A stretch of DNA of 64,000 bases from Candidatus Heimdallarchaeota archaeon (GCA_019894765.1 JAGXNT010000037.1:1-64000); one strand, 5' to 3'; counted from the stretch's first letter, positions 1-9,838 are shown. The notes: generated from the sequence alone by a model not told the origin. Translations and numbers: made by a program.

Positions 1-126
1 TAGATATGATCCCATAAAAAGAATCCATCCCAACCAGCTTTTTCTGCTTCCTTTGCAAGCTCCACAATAGAGCTCACGGTCCAATTGGGTCCAAAATTAG
101 AAATATAAATACCATAATTTGTGTTG
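1..126 (-). pseudogene. Luciferase-like monooxygenase, N-terminal fragment (runs off window)
   Basis: Reading from 122 down to 1 gives a peptide starting TNYGIYISNFGPNW and continuing through SSIVELAKEAEKAGWDGFF to LWDH. This is the N-terminal beta1-alpha1-beta2 unit of F420- or flavin-dependent luciferase-like (LLM) oxidoreductases. The rest lies beyond the left edge. No ATG, GTG or TTG lies between the in-frame stop at 134..132 and the conserved start of the fold. The first in-frame GTG (77..75) would drop strand beta1. A TTG just upstream (136..134) is one frame off. Either a one-base frameshift, an assembly error or a non-standard start is involved. The family call is from motif similarity only. 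Confidence 0.6.
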
Positions 127-339
127 GTTCTTCAAAAACACCTACTCCAATAAATGATGACTATTATAATGCTCTTTTAATTCTTAGCATAATTCTGCAA
201 TAAGACAAATTTCATTCACACAAGAAAAAAATAGATTGTAAGAGAAAAATAACACTGCCAAACTCGCACTTCTTTCTAGCCCAACTTGAAAATTACACTA
301 GAAAAAGAACACCTATTGAAATCACAATATAAAAATTAT
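127..339. other. AT-rich intergenic stretch with copy A of a flanking direct repeat
   Basis: No gene is visible here. The segment 258-297 is almost the same as 1597-1634 on the other side of the beta-helix gene. A short motif, AACACCTA, also follows each copy and appears a third time near 137-144. Confidence 0.6.
258..297. repeat. Direct repeat copy A (about 40 bp)
   Basis: This copy begins CCAAACTCGCACT, continues with CTAGCCCAACTTG and ends AAAATTACA. It differs from the copy at 1597-1634 by two inserted bases and about one substitution. The two copies flank one complete gene in the same orientation. Confidence 0.8.
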
Positions 340-1527
340 CTAAATAATTACAGGATGTTCTAAAGGAAATGGATCAATGGTTGTACTACCATTAATAATG
401 TAGATTGCACCGGGAAACCAGATCAAATTATCCCAATAATTTCCTTCCACTCTAATAGGTTCATACCAAGTATTATTGCAATTATCGTATGCTTGTTGAA
501 ATAGGGAACTATTACTATAATAATTGTTGATTAGGTTGTTATGGTGAACCATATGAAAATATGACTCCCCATCAATACTTATTCCATAAAGATAACTATG
601 TTGAATGTGATTATAGGAAATGTTAGAATAATAGCTTTGATGGGAAACTTGAATCCCTATAGTATTATTAGAAAGGTGGTTTTTCATTACTGTTGCATTA
701 AAGTTAACACCAATTCTAATCCCGCAATCTTGGTTAAAACTACAATCATTACCAGTGATTAGTGATGGTGATAAAAGATTAACAAGAATACCAGATCTTG
801 TATTTTGTACGCATGTATTATTAGCTATAAAACAAGAGGCATTAGAACCATAAGAATCATCAAAAAAAACTGAAATACCAAATTTATAATTAGAATTACA
901 GATATTACCATTGATCGTAATATTATTTTTAGTAAAACCTACTCCGATACCTTGCTCGAGATTATTACAAGTATTATTCTGTACAAAAACACTGTAAGAA
1001 GAGATAACAATAATTCCATCAACCTCATCAGAGAATTCACTTGAAGAACACTCACAAATATTGTCTTTTATTTCGATATTTCTTGCATAATAAACATCAA
1101 TACAAACGTACCAGTATTGTCCTTCTTTTTGTGAGGGAGATAGAACACACAAATTGCCTTCAATGAGGGTATAATTAGATTCAATATTGATAAGTTGAAT
1201 AACTGTTAAAGTCGATTTGATAAAACAATTTCTGATAATGAAATAACTACTAACATCCCTGATTTGGATTCCATATTCATTATCAGTGTCTATCTGTAAA
1301 TTCTCAAGTCTATAAGGATCTAGCATTGTACCAGAACCTGGAAAATTATATTTCTCTGTAAAATCAGCATCACTTGTAATAATAATTCCTGCTTGTGATA
1401 CAGCATTCCTATACCGCCAAATTAAAGCACCAACAAATAAAGAAAGAATAAGTAGGATGATAATACCTAAAACAATGAATTTTAGTCGAGTTTTCCCTGA
1501 TTTACTTTTCCGGTATCTCTTCCACAA
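340..1527 (-). CDS. Membrane-anchored right-handed beta-helix (NosD-like) surface protein
   Basis: The 395-residue protein starts at a TTG. A basic N-terminus is followed by one membrane helix at about residues 16-38, a signal anchor that places the rest outside the cell. The remainder is a ladder of short Asn- and Gly-rich repeats (IEGNLCVLS, VQNNTCNNL, INGNICNSN, IANNTCVQN, ITGNDCSFN, MKNHLSNN), the hallmark of PbH1/NosD-type parallel beta-helices. Such folds bind or cleave carbohydrates, but no catalytic site can be assigned. Many Cys recur at the same rung position (N-x-C), suggesting a stacked Cys ladder. Near-identical direct repeats flank the gene. The substrate is unknown. Confidence 0.75.
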   Translation of the reverse strand: MWKRYRKSKSGKTRLKFIVLGIIILLILSLFVGALIWRYRNAVSQAGIIITSDADFTEKYNFPGSGTMLDPYRLENLQIDTDNEYGIQIRDVSSYFIIRNCFIKSTLTVIQLINIESNYTLIEGNLCVLSPSQKEGQYWYVCIDVYYARNIEIKDNICECSSSEFSDEVDGIIVISSYSVFVQNNTCNNLEQGIGVGFTKNNITINGNICNSNYKFGISVFFDDSYGSNASCFIANNTCVQNTRSGILVNLLSPSLITGNDCSFNQDCGIRIGVNFNATVMKNHLSNNTIGIQVSHQSYYSNISYNHIQHSYLYGISIDGESYFHMVHHNNLINNYYSNSSLFQQAYDNCNNTWYEPIRVEGNYWDNLIWFPGAIYIINGSTTIDPFPLEHPVII

Positions 1528-1596
1528 TATAAACCCTCAAATTTAAAACTTCAAAGTTTGTTTAAAAGATTTTTTGTAAAAATGAAAAACAAAATT

Positions 1597-1634
1597 CCAA
1601 ACTCGCACTCCTTCTAGCCAACTTGAAAATTACA
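1597..1634. repeat. Direct repeat copy B (38 bp)
   Basis: Nearly the same as 258-297, and in the same orientation. It lies between the beta-helix gene and the 16S 3' end. On the minus strand it contains AGAAGGAGTG, a Shine-Dalgarno-like string. Confidence 0.8.
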
Positions 1635-1706
1635 TGAGGTTATACAAACACCTACTTAGGTAAGGTCAATTGAGACGGAAGGTAAAACCCTCCGACTATG
1701 ACCGCC

Positions 1707-1725
1707 GACCAATCTAAGATTGGTC
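1707..1725 (-). terminator. Hairpin just after the 16S 3' end
   Basis: GACCAATC and GATTGGTC form a perfect 8-bp stem with a 3-base loop, starting 8 bases downstream of the mature 16S 3' end on the minus strand. No T-run follows, so it may be part of a precursor-processing structure rather than a terminator. Confidence 0.5.
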
Positions 1726-1731
1726 TTTTCA

Positions 1732-3223
<1,492 letters not shown>

Positions 3224-3819
3224 TGATTCCTGTTGTTTACGTTATTGTTTTTGGGTAGTTTATTTGTTTGTTTTTCGTAAACTAACTTTTTTAACATAAC
3301 AGGTGTTTTGTACGGATTTATGTACTTGTTCTGATGTGTGATCGTTTTTTTTTCACTTTCCGTGTTTGTTTCAATCACTCTTACATGTAGGTAAGTTTGT
3401 TTGTACAACCTTCTCATGTTTTCAAGCCAGACTGAATAATTAAATTCTTGACTTGGGTAGTTGCGCGAGTTTGTTTTCCTCAACCCCGAACCGTTAATTT
3501 TCGGGATCTCATGTTATCGTTAATAATTTATGTAAGTAGTTTTTCTCCGCTGTTTGCTCGGTTGGATTTTTACAGACCGGTCATTCCAGGGCACAAGCCT
3601 TTGGTCGGGTCGTCGCCTTTTCCGAGCTATTAATACGGAAACTAGTTTTTGTCTGAGCAGAGTTTTCTTTTTAAAGTTTTGCTCTCGTGAACGAATCAGC
3701 TACGAACACTTTTTCGCCACTGATTCCCTGCCCTTTCGACTAATTCTGTTTCGAGCAAGCTCTATTAAAAGCTTTCTCTAACATTTATTATAGGTCTTCT
3801 TTGAATTTAATTTTATCTC
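3224..3819. other. 16S leader and long intergenic region with a GC-richer structured patch
   Basis: No convincing protein gene is present. On the minus strand, AT-rich sequence resembling a TATA box (CATAAATTATT, about 3522-3532) lies upstream of a short hairpin (CCCGAA/TTCGGG, about 3486-3506) in what is probably the 16S leader. Between about 3545 and 3775 the base composition is richer in GC than other spacers and contains several complementary pairs (see the separate entry). Confidence 0.5.
3545..3775. ncRNA. Possible structured non-coding RNA, strand uncertain
   Basis: On the minus strand GCTCGG (about 3635-3630) can pair with CCGAGC (about 3562-3557), enclosing GACC/GGTC. Separately, GAATCAG and CTGATTC (about 3726 and 3691) form a 7-bp stem. 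Possible TATA-like sequences lie at both ends (minus CTATAATAAAT near 3791; plus AATAATTTATG near 3523), and T-runs follow on the plus strand near 3665-3672. RNase P, SRP RNA and 5S signatures were looked for and not recognised. It may be part of the rRNA leader instead. Confidence 0.3.
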
Positions 3820-4587
3820 TTAGCTTTTTATGTTAATTTCTTGTTTTGATTTCTTAAGCTTGATAACTAGTTCTAGGTAGACCCCAGCTGCTATGAATGA
3901 TGTTATTATTTGACTGCATATGTATCCTAGATGGAAATATTCGGACATCGGTAAAATCACAATGTAATTATTTAGGAGGAAGAATACCCAAATAATTAAT
4001 GATCCTAGTAAGAAGAAGTGAACTACTGGTCTTTTGACTATCGTTAAATCTATTAGTTTGCTTTTTTTCAAGAAGTAGTTTTGAATTATTACTACAATTG
4101 TTACAAGTACAAACACCACCATGCCGTAAAATAACGCTATGACAAAAATATTCCAGCTAATAATACCAGCGGGAGGATCACTTATAGAAGCTATAACAAT
4201 TTGGTATGTAAGTTCGAATACAAACATGATGTTTGTTGTTATCAGAATAATCGAATATAGAATTATGAACATCAACAACAGATTTTGGTTTTCTGTTTTC
4301 TCCTTTGATTTTCTTATTTTTCTTAGTCCACTGATGAAAAAATAAAGCCCAAAACTGCTTAGGATTAAACATATAACTGAAATTACTACTTTTTGTATCA
4401 ATATATAATCATAATTGTGTTGCCCAAATATCATAAAATAGAGTCTATCATGATAACAAATTGCCAATGCATTGTATCCAAACAACACAAAATAAGCAAT
4501 TAATATTCCTGCTCCAATCATTATTGGTTTTCTATAATTTACTCCCTGGTTTTCCTCTTGTTCTATTCTACTTGTTTCCTCTTTCAA
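3820..4587 (-). CDS. Six-helix integral membrane protein, unknown
   Basis: The 255 residues hold about six hydrophobic segments, at roughly 20-45, 65-88, 103-125, 145-170, 188-210 and 222-245. The N-terminus is short and charged (EETSRIEQEENQG) and the C-terminus is Lys-rich. No catalytic or transporter motif was recognised. Its orientation matches the following genes at 4657 and 5014, but the 69-nt gap gives no proof of co-transcription. It is plausible as a lineage-specific Asgard membrane protein; the role is unknown. Confidence 0.6.
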   Translation of the reverse strand: MKEETSRIEQEENQGVNYRKPIMIGAGILIAYFVLFGYNALAICYHDRLYFMIFGQHNYDYILIQKVVISVICLILSSFGLYFFISGLRKIRKSKEKTENQNLLLMFIILYSIILITTNIMFVFELTYQIVIASISDPPAGIISWNIFVIALFYGMVVFVLVTIVVIIQNYFLKKSKLIDLTIVKRPVVHFFLLGSLIIWVFFLLNNYIVILPMSEYFHLGYICSQIITSFIAAGVYLELVIKLKKSKQEINIKS

Positions 4588-4656
4588 CCAAAAATCCTCA
4601 ATTTTATCATGCCAGCGCTTGTCTTTATTATTTACTCTTAATATTTTCCTAGAGTA

Positions 4657-4923
4657 TCATTCCTCAGGTATGATACTTACAGTTAAATTATTCTTATCTA
4701 CATACTCTTCCGCTTCTTCAAAGGTATCGAAATAAGCCAAGACATCAAATGGTACATGAATTTTTTCTCTCTCATACTCAATTTCAATCATTGGTCTTGC
4801 TATTAATCCTGAATCATCCGGATCTGTGTCTAGAAGTGCTACTTTCCTTTGCATATTCCTTGCATGTTTTGCATCTATTTGGTCCTCTAGCACAATGCAT
4901 TCGTGCCATTCTTTTGAGTACAT
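4657..4923 (-). CDS. Small acidic protein, unknown
   Basis: An 88-residue soluble protein with mixed alpha/beta character. It contains DTDPDDSG, then IEIEYEREKIHVPFDV, then FDTFEEAEEYVDKNN, and ends SIIPEE. The EEAEEYV helix followed by a final strand resembles small beta-alpha-beta domains. It lies 90 nt downstream of the longin-like gene on the same strand. No family was recognised. Confidence 0.55.
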   Translation of the reverse strand: MYSKEWHECIVLEDQIDAKHARNMQRKVALLDTDPDDSGLIARPMIEIEYEREKIHVPFDVLAYFDTFEEAEEYVDKNNLTVSIIPEE

Positions 4924-5013
4924 ATTTAGCAGTCATTCTTATTCTAACCTTAAAATTACTTTCAATAATAAAGTGAATAACACTATAGAATTAATATCTT
5001 TTCGGGGTCTGAC

Positions 5014-6225
5014 TTATTTTCGACCATTCTTAGCAAATACTTTAACTATCCCTCGAGTCATGCAAAAGACTACAAAATCAGCCATTTTATCTAGTGTGGT
5101 ATTTACTTTGTGAGTTATTTCCATGACTGTTTTTGTTCCATCAAATTCAGCGTAAGCTTTCCCGAACCCATCAAAGTATTTCTTTTGTAATTCTCCCTCA
5201 AATGATTCATATTCTTCTTGTTTTATTAGTTTCTTTGGCATTAGTTGTTCTGCTTGTATCATTAATACTATGACTTCTTTTACCATGTGTTCTTTTTCGT
5301 TTTTAATGATTCTTTTGTCAATAATCTCAAGTGTTTTATTCATTGCATCGCTAGTGAAGCTAAGTCCAGCTTCTTTTAAGGCTTCATTTAGCACATCTAT
5401 TTCTTGCACCAACAATGGGATTTTGGTTAATCCTATTGGTGTTGGGAAAAGTATTGATGAGAATCTTAGATTAGAAGTAGAGACAATTATTGCTTGTTTC
5501 CCTTTCAAACTAACTATGGTGAATTTTTGTTTCTGTCGTGGAATTATTTCTCCTTGGGAATACATCTCTCGCACTCTTAACGCAATATCCAAAGGATCCA
5601 TTTTATTTCCTTCTATCCAATCCGGAAGGAATGAGCTATTTACTTTGTCTCCTTCAAAATCTATGAATAAAATGCCTTCCCAGTTTTCTGATAGTTTTCC
5701 AACATTTCTTTGTTTTTCAACTACGAGATCTTTGAAAGCTGCACCTCTCCCTAAGGTTGCTGCCCTTTTCTTCCCTATATCTTGGTATTCGAGCAAGACC
5801 CTATCGATCAGATCACAAAAATTTACAGGATTTCCATATGAAGTTCGCACGGCGAATTTCAGCATTTTCACAATTTCATCTTGATATTCTAAAGAGTCTA
5901 CAAGTGCTACTGCCACGTCTATAAATTCTATTTCATTGACCTTTCTGATTGCTCGTCCTACGATTAATTCTTCGCCTGTTCTTGTAGTTACTTTGTCAAT
6001 TTGTGCATGAGAAATTCCAGTATAGAACTCTCCTAAGTGTGCTAGACTCTTCAAGAATTCCATGTATTCACTTTTTTCTTGTGTTAATTTATTTATGTAA
6101 GCTATTGGCCCGAGAATAATATCAAATGTCACTAAGAAGACTACTTTCACACCCATCTCTCTCAAAATAGGCTTGGAGAAAGTGGATATCTCTAATTCTT
6201 TTAGGTGTTCTTCCTCATTGGACAT
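5014..6225 (-). CDS. Possible two-domain longin/roadblock-like protein
   Basis: The 403-residue protein starts at an ATG preceded by AAGGAGTG (6236-6243), a strong ribosome site. Residues about 25-45 (KVVFLVTFDIILGPIAYIN) form a strand followed by a GP turn. A helix-rich stretch and a second strand pair around EFIDVAVALVDSLEY follow. A second alpha/beta unit appears at about 180-290 (GILFIDFEGD, FTIVSLKGKQAIIVST). The C-terminus ends in a helical piece. The strand-GP-strand opening resembles that of the protein at 62121. Longin and roadblock domains act as small-GTPase partners in Asgard archaea, but here this is an inference from pattern only. Confidence 0.55.
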   Translation of the reverse strand: MSNEEEHLKELEISTFSKPILREMGVKVVFLVTFDIILGPIAYINKLTQEKSEYMEFLKSLAHLGEFYTGISHAQIDKVTTRTGEELIVGRAIRKVNEIEFIDVAVALVDSLEYQDEIVKMLKFAVRTSYGNPVNFCDLIDRVLLEYQDIGKKRAATLGRGAAFKDLVVEKQRNVGKLSENWEGILFIDFEGDKVNSSFLPDWIEGNKMDPLDIALRVREMYSQGEIIPRQKQKFTIVSLKGKQAIIVSTSNLRFSSILFPTPIGLTKIPLLVQEIDVLNEALKEAGLSFTSDAMNKTLEIIDKRIIKNEKEHMVKEVIVLMIQAEQLMPKKLIKQEEYESFEGELQKKYFDGFGKAYAEFDGTKTVMEITHKVNTTLDKMADFVVFCMTRGIVKVFAKNGRK

Positions 6226-6642
6226 TATTTTGCACTCCTTCGTTGGGCAGTCGATGAACGAGGAACTTATAGTTGTCAGGATCTATCTAAGGGATTGATG
6301 TGAATCGGCAACTATTTCCTCTTTGACTTTCGTTCTCAAATACTTTTGAACTTTTGTATTTTTTGTCGGAGACCTATTGTTCAAGCTATACTCTCAAAAG
6401 CTAGTTATAATACTAACTTTTTCTGCACTTTTTGTCGTCTTTTATCAAAAAAACTTGCTTACTAACAATTTTTCTCTAATTATAATACTGCTCTTTTTAC
6501 TTTTAAGCTTTATAGAAAATTTCTCCGTGGATTTTTGTCGGTGGTGCGTTTTTTCTTCTTATTATCTCGATATTGCAGAGATTTATAATTTAGAAGATGA
6601 CATAATTATATTGTAGTATTCTGCTACAAGGAGCGCGTACAC
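6226..6642. other. AT-rich spacer between divergent genes
   Basis: It contains the ribosome site of the minus-strand gene and, on the plus side, a TATA-like AGATTTATAATTT (about 6579-6591). It also holds a small hairpin (TTGTAG/CTACAA, 6611-6629) just ahead of the small gene at 6643. A 79-codon open frame at 6377-6616 is not supported as a gene. Confidence 0.5.
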
Positions 6643-6795
6643 ATGCCTGTTGAATTAGACTACTGGGCTGAGAAATTACAAAGAGCTTATTCTGAACGTG
6701 ACCATAAGAAAGCATATGTGCTCAAAGCTCCAACAAAAAAAGAACGTGCTCATACAACAAGAAGTAATTCGTTTTCAATTTTCGAATCGGATTAG
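6643..6795 (+). CDS. Small 50-residue basic protein, unknown
   Basis: ATG at 6643 is preceded by AAGGAG (6628-6633), a good Shine-Dalgarno site, and by a TATA-like element near 6580. The peptide begins MPVELDYWAEKLQRAYSERD and ends SFSIFESD; it is charged and helix-prone, with a basic middle (KKAYVLKAPTKKERAH). It is too short for most gene finders. Signals argue for translation, but no family was recognised. Confidence 0.55.
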   Translation: MPVELDYWAEKLQRAYSERDHKKAYVLKAPTKKERAHTTRSNSFSIFESD

Positions 6796-6808
6796 AATGC
6801 TCTTTTGT

Positions 6809-8470
6809 TTAATTGAATTCTCTTTGATCTTTTAATCGGGCAAAAATAATTTTACAGATATTTTTGTCTAAATCCTCTTTATTATCATCTGTAACTTTCA
6901 AACCAATTTTCTCTAGTTCTGCAATGATTAACGTGGTTGATTCACTTTCTGTTAATAATAAACCTAATTCCAAGGATAATTTCTTCAACAATTTTGCTCC
7001 CGCAATGAGTTCTTCCGGATTGCTAAACAGCTCCTTAAGATATTCATCTCGGATTAAAATCCACATGTCTTTTTCAGTTGATTCTTTTAGTTTCTGTCTT
7101 AAAGTTAATTCAGTAGTTAATTTCTGCGAATCGTTTTCTTTTACTAAGGCTTTTTCAGCTCGAGCAACAATTGTAGGATCTTTTTCTATGATTTTTCCTA
7201 TTTCTTTTCTTAAATCTTCTCGAGTAGTATAGATATCCATTATTGTTTCTTCTAACAATTTAATGACCTTTTCATCAACGCTGAGACCAGGATATTCTTT
7301 TGCTCCCATTGGTGACATTCTATACATTAGCTGAACATCGAATTTTTTCATTAATTTGGCAACATTCATTTGGGTAATCCCAAATTCATTGAGTATCCTC
7401 TCAAGGAACTCTTTTGCGAAATAGGAGGGTTTCTGCTTGTGTGTTTTTGTAGCATTATCAAAATTCTCTCGAACCAATTCTATTATTGTTGTTTGTACTT
7501 TATCTTTTGATAATCCCTCAACATTGGTTATTGTTAATGCGACCTTGTCATCTATTATGCCTTCTTTTTTAGCAATGTTACTTGGGCTACCTATTCTCTT
7601 CTCACCAGTCGAAGATTTCATTGGATAATCGATGCCCGATTTCAAATCTAGTGCTCCATATTCCATTAGGAGTCTGTTTTCAAGAATCAATTCAGAAGCA
7701 AGACGCCAACTCATTTGTGAACTATCTTTTTTGCAATGCTGGATTTGTTTTTTAACATGAGTATATTCTTGTACAGCCTTACTTGCCCAACTCTTACTTT
7801 CTAGTTCTGAAAGAATAAATCCAATTGAATTCATATTCGCTTCAAATCTGTTGCATAGTTCCTCAGCAATCGCTTCCCCTTTCTCTCGAGCCTTTTGCTG
7901 CATATAACAGATGATGCTCAAGGCAGCATCACAGAAATTAGCACTATTGTGGTCCTGTAACCAAGAGAATAGTAAAGGTTTGATTACTTCAGATACAATA
8001 TAAGATCTCTCTATAATGTAGAGAGCAGAATCTTCTTTTTCTCCTGCTAAATCACCGAAAAGAGATCGATCTAGTGTTATGAGTTTTGTTACCCTTTGCA
8101 GTAATTTCTTTGGAAAATCATTGGAAACATACTTTATCCAGAAACCTTCTTCCATAGAGAAGCGAATGATAAATGAATAAATATCAGGTAATTCATATTT
8201 TGCTTCTTTTAATCGGTTTGTCTCGAATTTAAAGTAATTAGCTGATAATTCTTTTGGAATATCAAATTCGAATTCTAGGACAAAGATAACTTTTGCAATT
8301 TCTTCTTGTAATTCATATTTACTGGCAATTTCTTTTATATCTTTATCCGGGACAACTGCTGTTCGTTCTAAAATTCGATCTTGGCCATTTGCTTTTATTT
8401 TGTTGAAAGCCTCTACTGCTTTTCTTAAAACCTCTTGACTTGCGAGGTCACCAAGATCTTGATCCAACAT
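6809..8470 (-). CDS. Large helical soluble protein, unknown
   Basis: The 553 residues are dominated by amphipathic helices rich in Glu, Lys and Leu, with no membrane segment and no recognised catalytic motif. A possible two-part structure is visible. Residues 1-260 are helical. A charged hinge follows near 285-320. A C-terminal part contains AKLMKKFDVQLMYRMSPMGA and KLLKKLSLELGLLLTE. A scaffold or regulatory role is possible, but nothing in the sequence decides it. Confidence 0.6.
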   Translation of the reverse strand: MLDQDLGDLASQEVLRKAVEAFNKIKANGQDRILERTAVVPDKDIKEIASKYELQEEIAKVIFVLEFEFDIPKELSANYFKFETNRLKEAKYELPDIYSFIIRFSMEEGFWIKYVSNDFPKKLLQRVTKLITLDRSLFGDLAGEKEDSALYIIERSYIVSEVIKPLLFSWLQDHNSANFCDAALSIICYMQQKAREKGEAIAEELCNRFEANMNSIGFILSELESKSWASKAVQEYTHVKKQIQHCKKDSSQMSWRLASELILENRLLMEYGALDLKSGIDYPMKSSTGEKRIGSPSNIAKKEGIIDDKVALTITNVEGLSKDKVQTTIIELVRENFDNATKTHKQKPSYFAKEFLERILNEFGITQMNVAKLMKKFDVQLMYRMSPMGAKEYPGLSVDEKVIKLLEETIMDIYTTREDLRKEIGKIIEKDPTIVARAEKALVKENDSQKLTTELTLRQKLKESTEKDMWILIRDEYLKELFSNPEELIAGAKLLKKLSLELGLLLTESESTTLIIAELEKIGLKVTDDNKEDLDKNICKIIFARLKDQREFN

Positions 8471-8655
8471 TAGATTGTTTTACTCCATTAATTTGAAATT
8501 GTTTTGTATTTGTAGCAGCTATTCCCAATTCCACTAAATAGCATGAATACTTTTACAATTAAGTTACAATTTGTAAAGTAATTTTAAAATACAGATGGTA
8601 TCGGCAAATTGCTCTTTTTATTGAAATTTATTGGATGAAATAGCAATGAAAGAAC

Positions 8656-8985
8656 TCAATCAAAAATTTCTGATTGATCTTCTTCTTTTATTTCTGATTG
8701 GTCTTCTTCTTTTATTTCTGATTGGTCTTTTTCTTTTATTTCTTCTTTTGTCTCTTCTTTCTCCAATTTCTCTTTTTCTTCAGTTTTCTTGGAGAAATAA
8801 AGTACTGCAAAAAAGAAGCCACATCCAATTAGAAAAACTCCAAATACAACCCATAATGTCACTTCAAGAAGTGCAAGAACAATCGCTAAAACCCAGAATA
8901 ATATAATGAACACCAGCATGAGGTCAAAAACCAATGCCAAACCAACATCTTTTACATCTTCTTTCAGTGTAGACATTTCACTCAC
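8656..8985 (-). CDS. Small two-helix membrane protein with acidic C-terminal repeats
   Basis: A 109-residue protein with GTG at 8985 or ATG at 8976 as start. Two hydrophobic segments (about 15-38 and 40-65) are followed by a charged tail. The tail ends in three copies of the octapeptide motif (K/E)EDQSEIK, encoded by a 24-bp tandem repeat (8667-8738). The tail is probably cytoplasmic. Function unknown. Confidence 0.6.
   Translation of the reverse strand: MSEMSTLKEDVKDVGLALVFDLMLVFIILFWVLAIVLALLEVTLWVVFGVFLIGCGFFFAVLYFSKKTEEKEKLEKEETKEEIKEKDQSEIKEEDQSEIKEEDQSEIFD
8667..8738 (-). repeat. Three tandem 24-bp units
   Basis: Units start at 8667, 8691 and 8715 (TTTCTGATTG.TCTT...). Each differs from the next at one position. 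They encode the acidic DQSEIKEE repeats at the C-terminus of the membrane protein and are prone to copy-number change. Confidence 0.85.
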
Positions 8986-9123
8986 TCACTTTCTGATAGG
9001 TTTGTTAGGAATTATTGCTTTTTTAGTTTTTGCCAAGAATTAAAATTTACTCTGGAATGCCTCTTTTAGCAACAAAATTTTAAATTCCAAGGTTGTATAG
9101 TTAATAGTTTATGATTTAAAAAC

Positions 9124-9129
9124 AGGAGA
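9124..9129 (+). promoter_or_regulatory. Ribosome binding site and TATA-like box of plsY
   Basis: AGGAGA (9124-9129) lies 5 bases before the ATG at 9135. An AAAATTTTAAATT element (about 9074-9086) about 50 bases upstream is a likely archaeal TATA box. Confidence 0.6.
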
Positions 9130-9134
9130 TAACA

Positions 9135-9821
9135 ATGTACCAATATTTTGTTGCACCCATAATTGGATATCTATTGGGTTCTATACCTTTTGCTTGGTTA
9201 ATTGTGAAACTCGTTACAGGAAAAGATGTTCGCGAAGAAGGATCTGGTTCTGCTAGCACTCGTAACACGGTCCGAACTGCTGGCTATTTCTGGGCAATTC
9301 TTACAGCTTCTCTTGATGTGTCAAAGGGATTTCTAGCAGCATTTCTTGTACGGTTCTACTTAACCCAATTACCAGCAATAAATGCATTAAGTGATGACAT
9401 GGCAATCTTTTGCACAGCTCTTGCAGGTATCGGAGCATTTGCAGGACATTTATGGATGCCTTGGTTGGGATTCAAAGGAGGAAAAGGCTTTGCTGTTTTT
9501 TCAGGAGCCTTAATAGTGCTTAATCCATATGGTATCTTAGTTTGGTGGTTGAGTCTACCAATTTTCCTTATAATAATAAGATACAGCTATCTCGGAGGAT
9601 TGAGTGCAACCATAGCTGCTTCTCTTCTAGGCATGTTCTTCTTCATTTTCGGACATGCAAGTGGTATCCCTAATCCCTATTGGAGTGATTGGGGCGTCAT
9701 GGTTCATGGCTTTGGATGTGTCTTTGTGCTTCTACTTCGATTAATACCTGATTTCAAAGCAATGAGAGCTGGTGAAATCAAACGCTGGTCTGGTATGAAA
9801 GTTTCGCAATGGATGAAGTAA
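9135..9821 (+). CDS. plsY: PlsY-family glycerol-3-phosphate acyltransferase-like membrane protein
   Basis: The 228-residue protein has about five membrane helices. PlsY moves an acyl group from acyl phosphate to glycerol-3-phosphate. Motif regions are visible. GSIPFAWLIVKLVTGKDVR (15-33) leads into GSGSASTRNTVR (36-47), in the place of the family's GSGNxGATNxxR phosphate loop. GHLWMPWLGFKGGKG (104-118) matches the GHxxPxFxGFKGGKG signature. In the first loop the usual Asn-x-Gly-Ala is replaced by Ser-Ala-Ser-Thr, while the later Asn and Arg are kept. Archaeal lipids are ether-linked, so the substrate may differ from bacterial PlsY. A 7-bp terminator hairpin follows the gene. Confidence 0.85.
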   Translation: MYQYFVAPIIGYLLGSIPFAWLIVKLVTGKDVREEGSGSASTRNTVRTAGYFWAILTASLDVSKGFLAAFLVRFYLTQLPAINALSDDMAIFCTALAGIGAFAGHLWMPWLGFKGGKGFAVFSGALIVLNPYGILVWWLSLPIFLIIIRYSYLGGLSATIAASLLGMFFFIFGHASGIPNPYWSDWGVMVHGFGCVFVLLLRLIPDFKAMRAGEIKRWSGMKVSQWMK

Positions 9822-9838
9822 AAAATTAATACGGAAAT

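Noticed and set aside
6377..6616. 79-codon frame with hydrophobic runs
   Set aside because: No ribosome site, AT-rich spacer composition, and runs of F/L/I from poly-T. No family resemblance.
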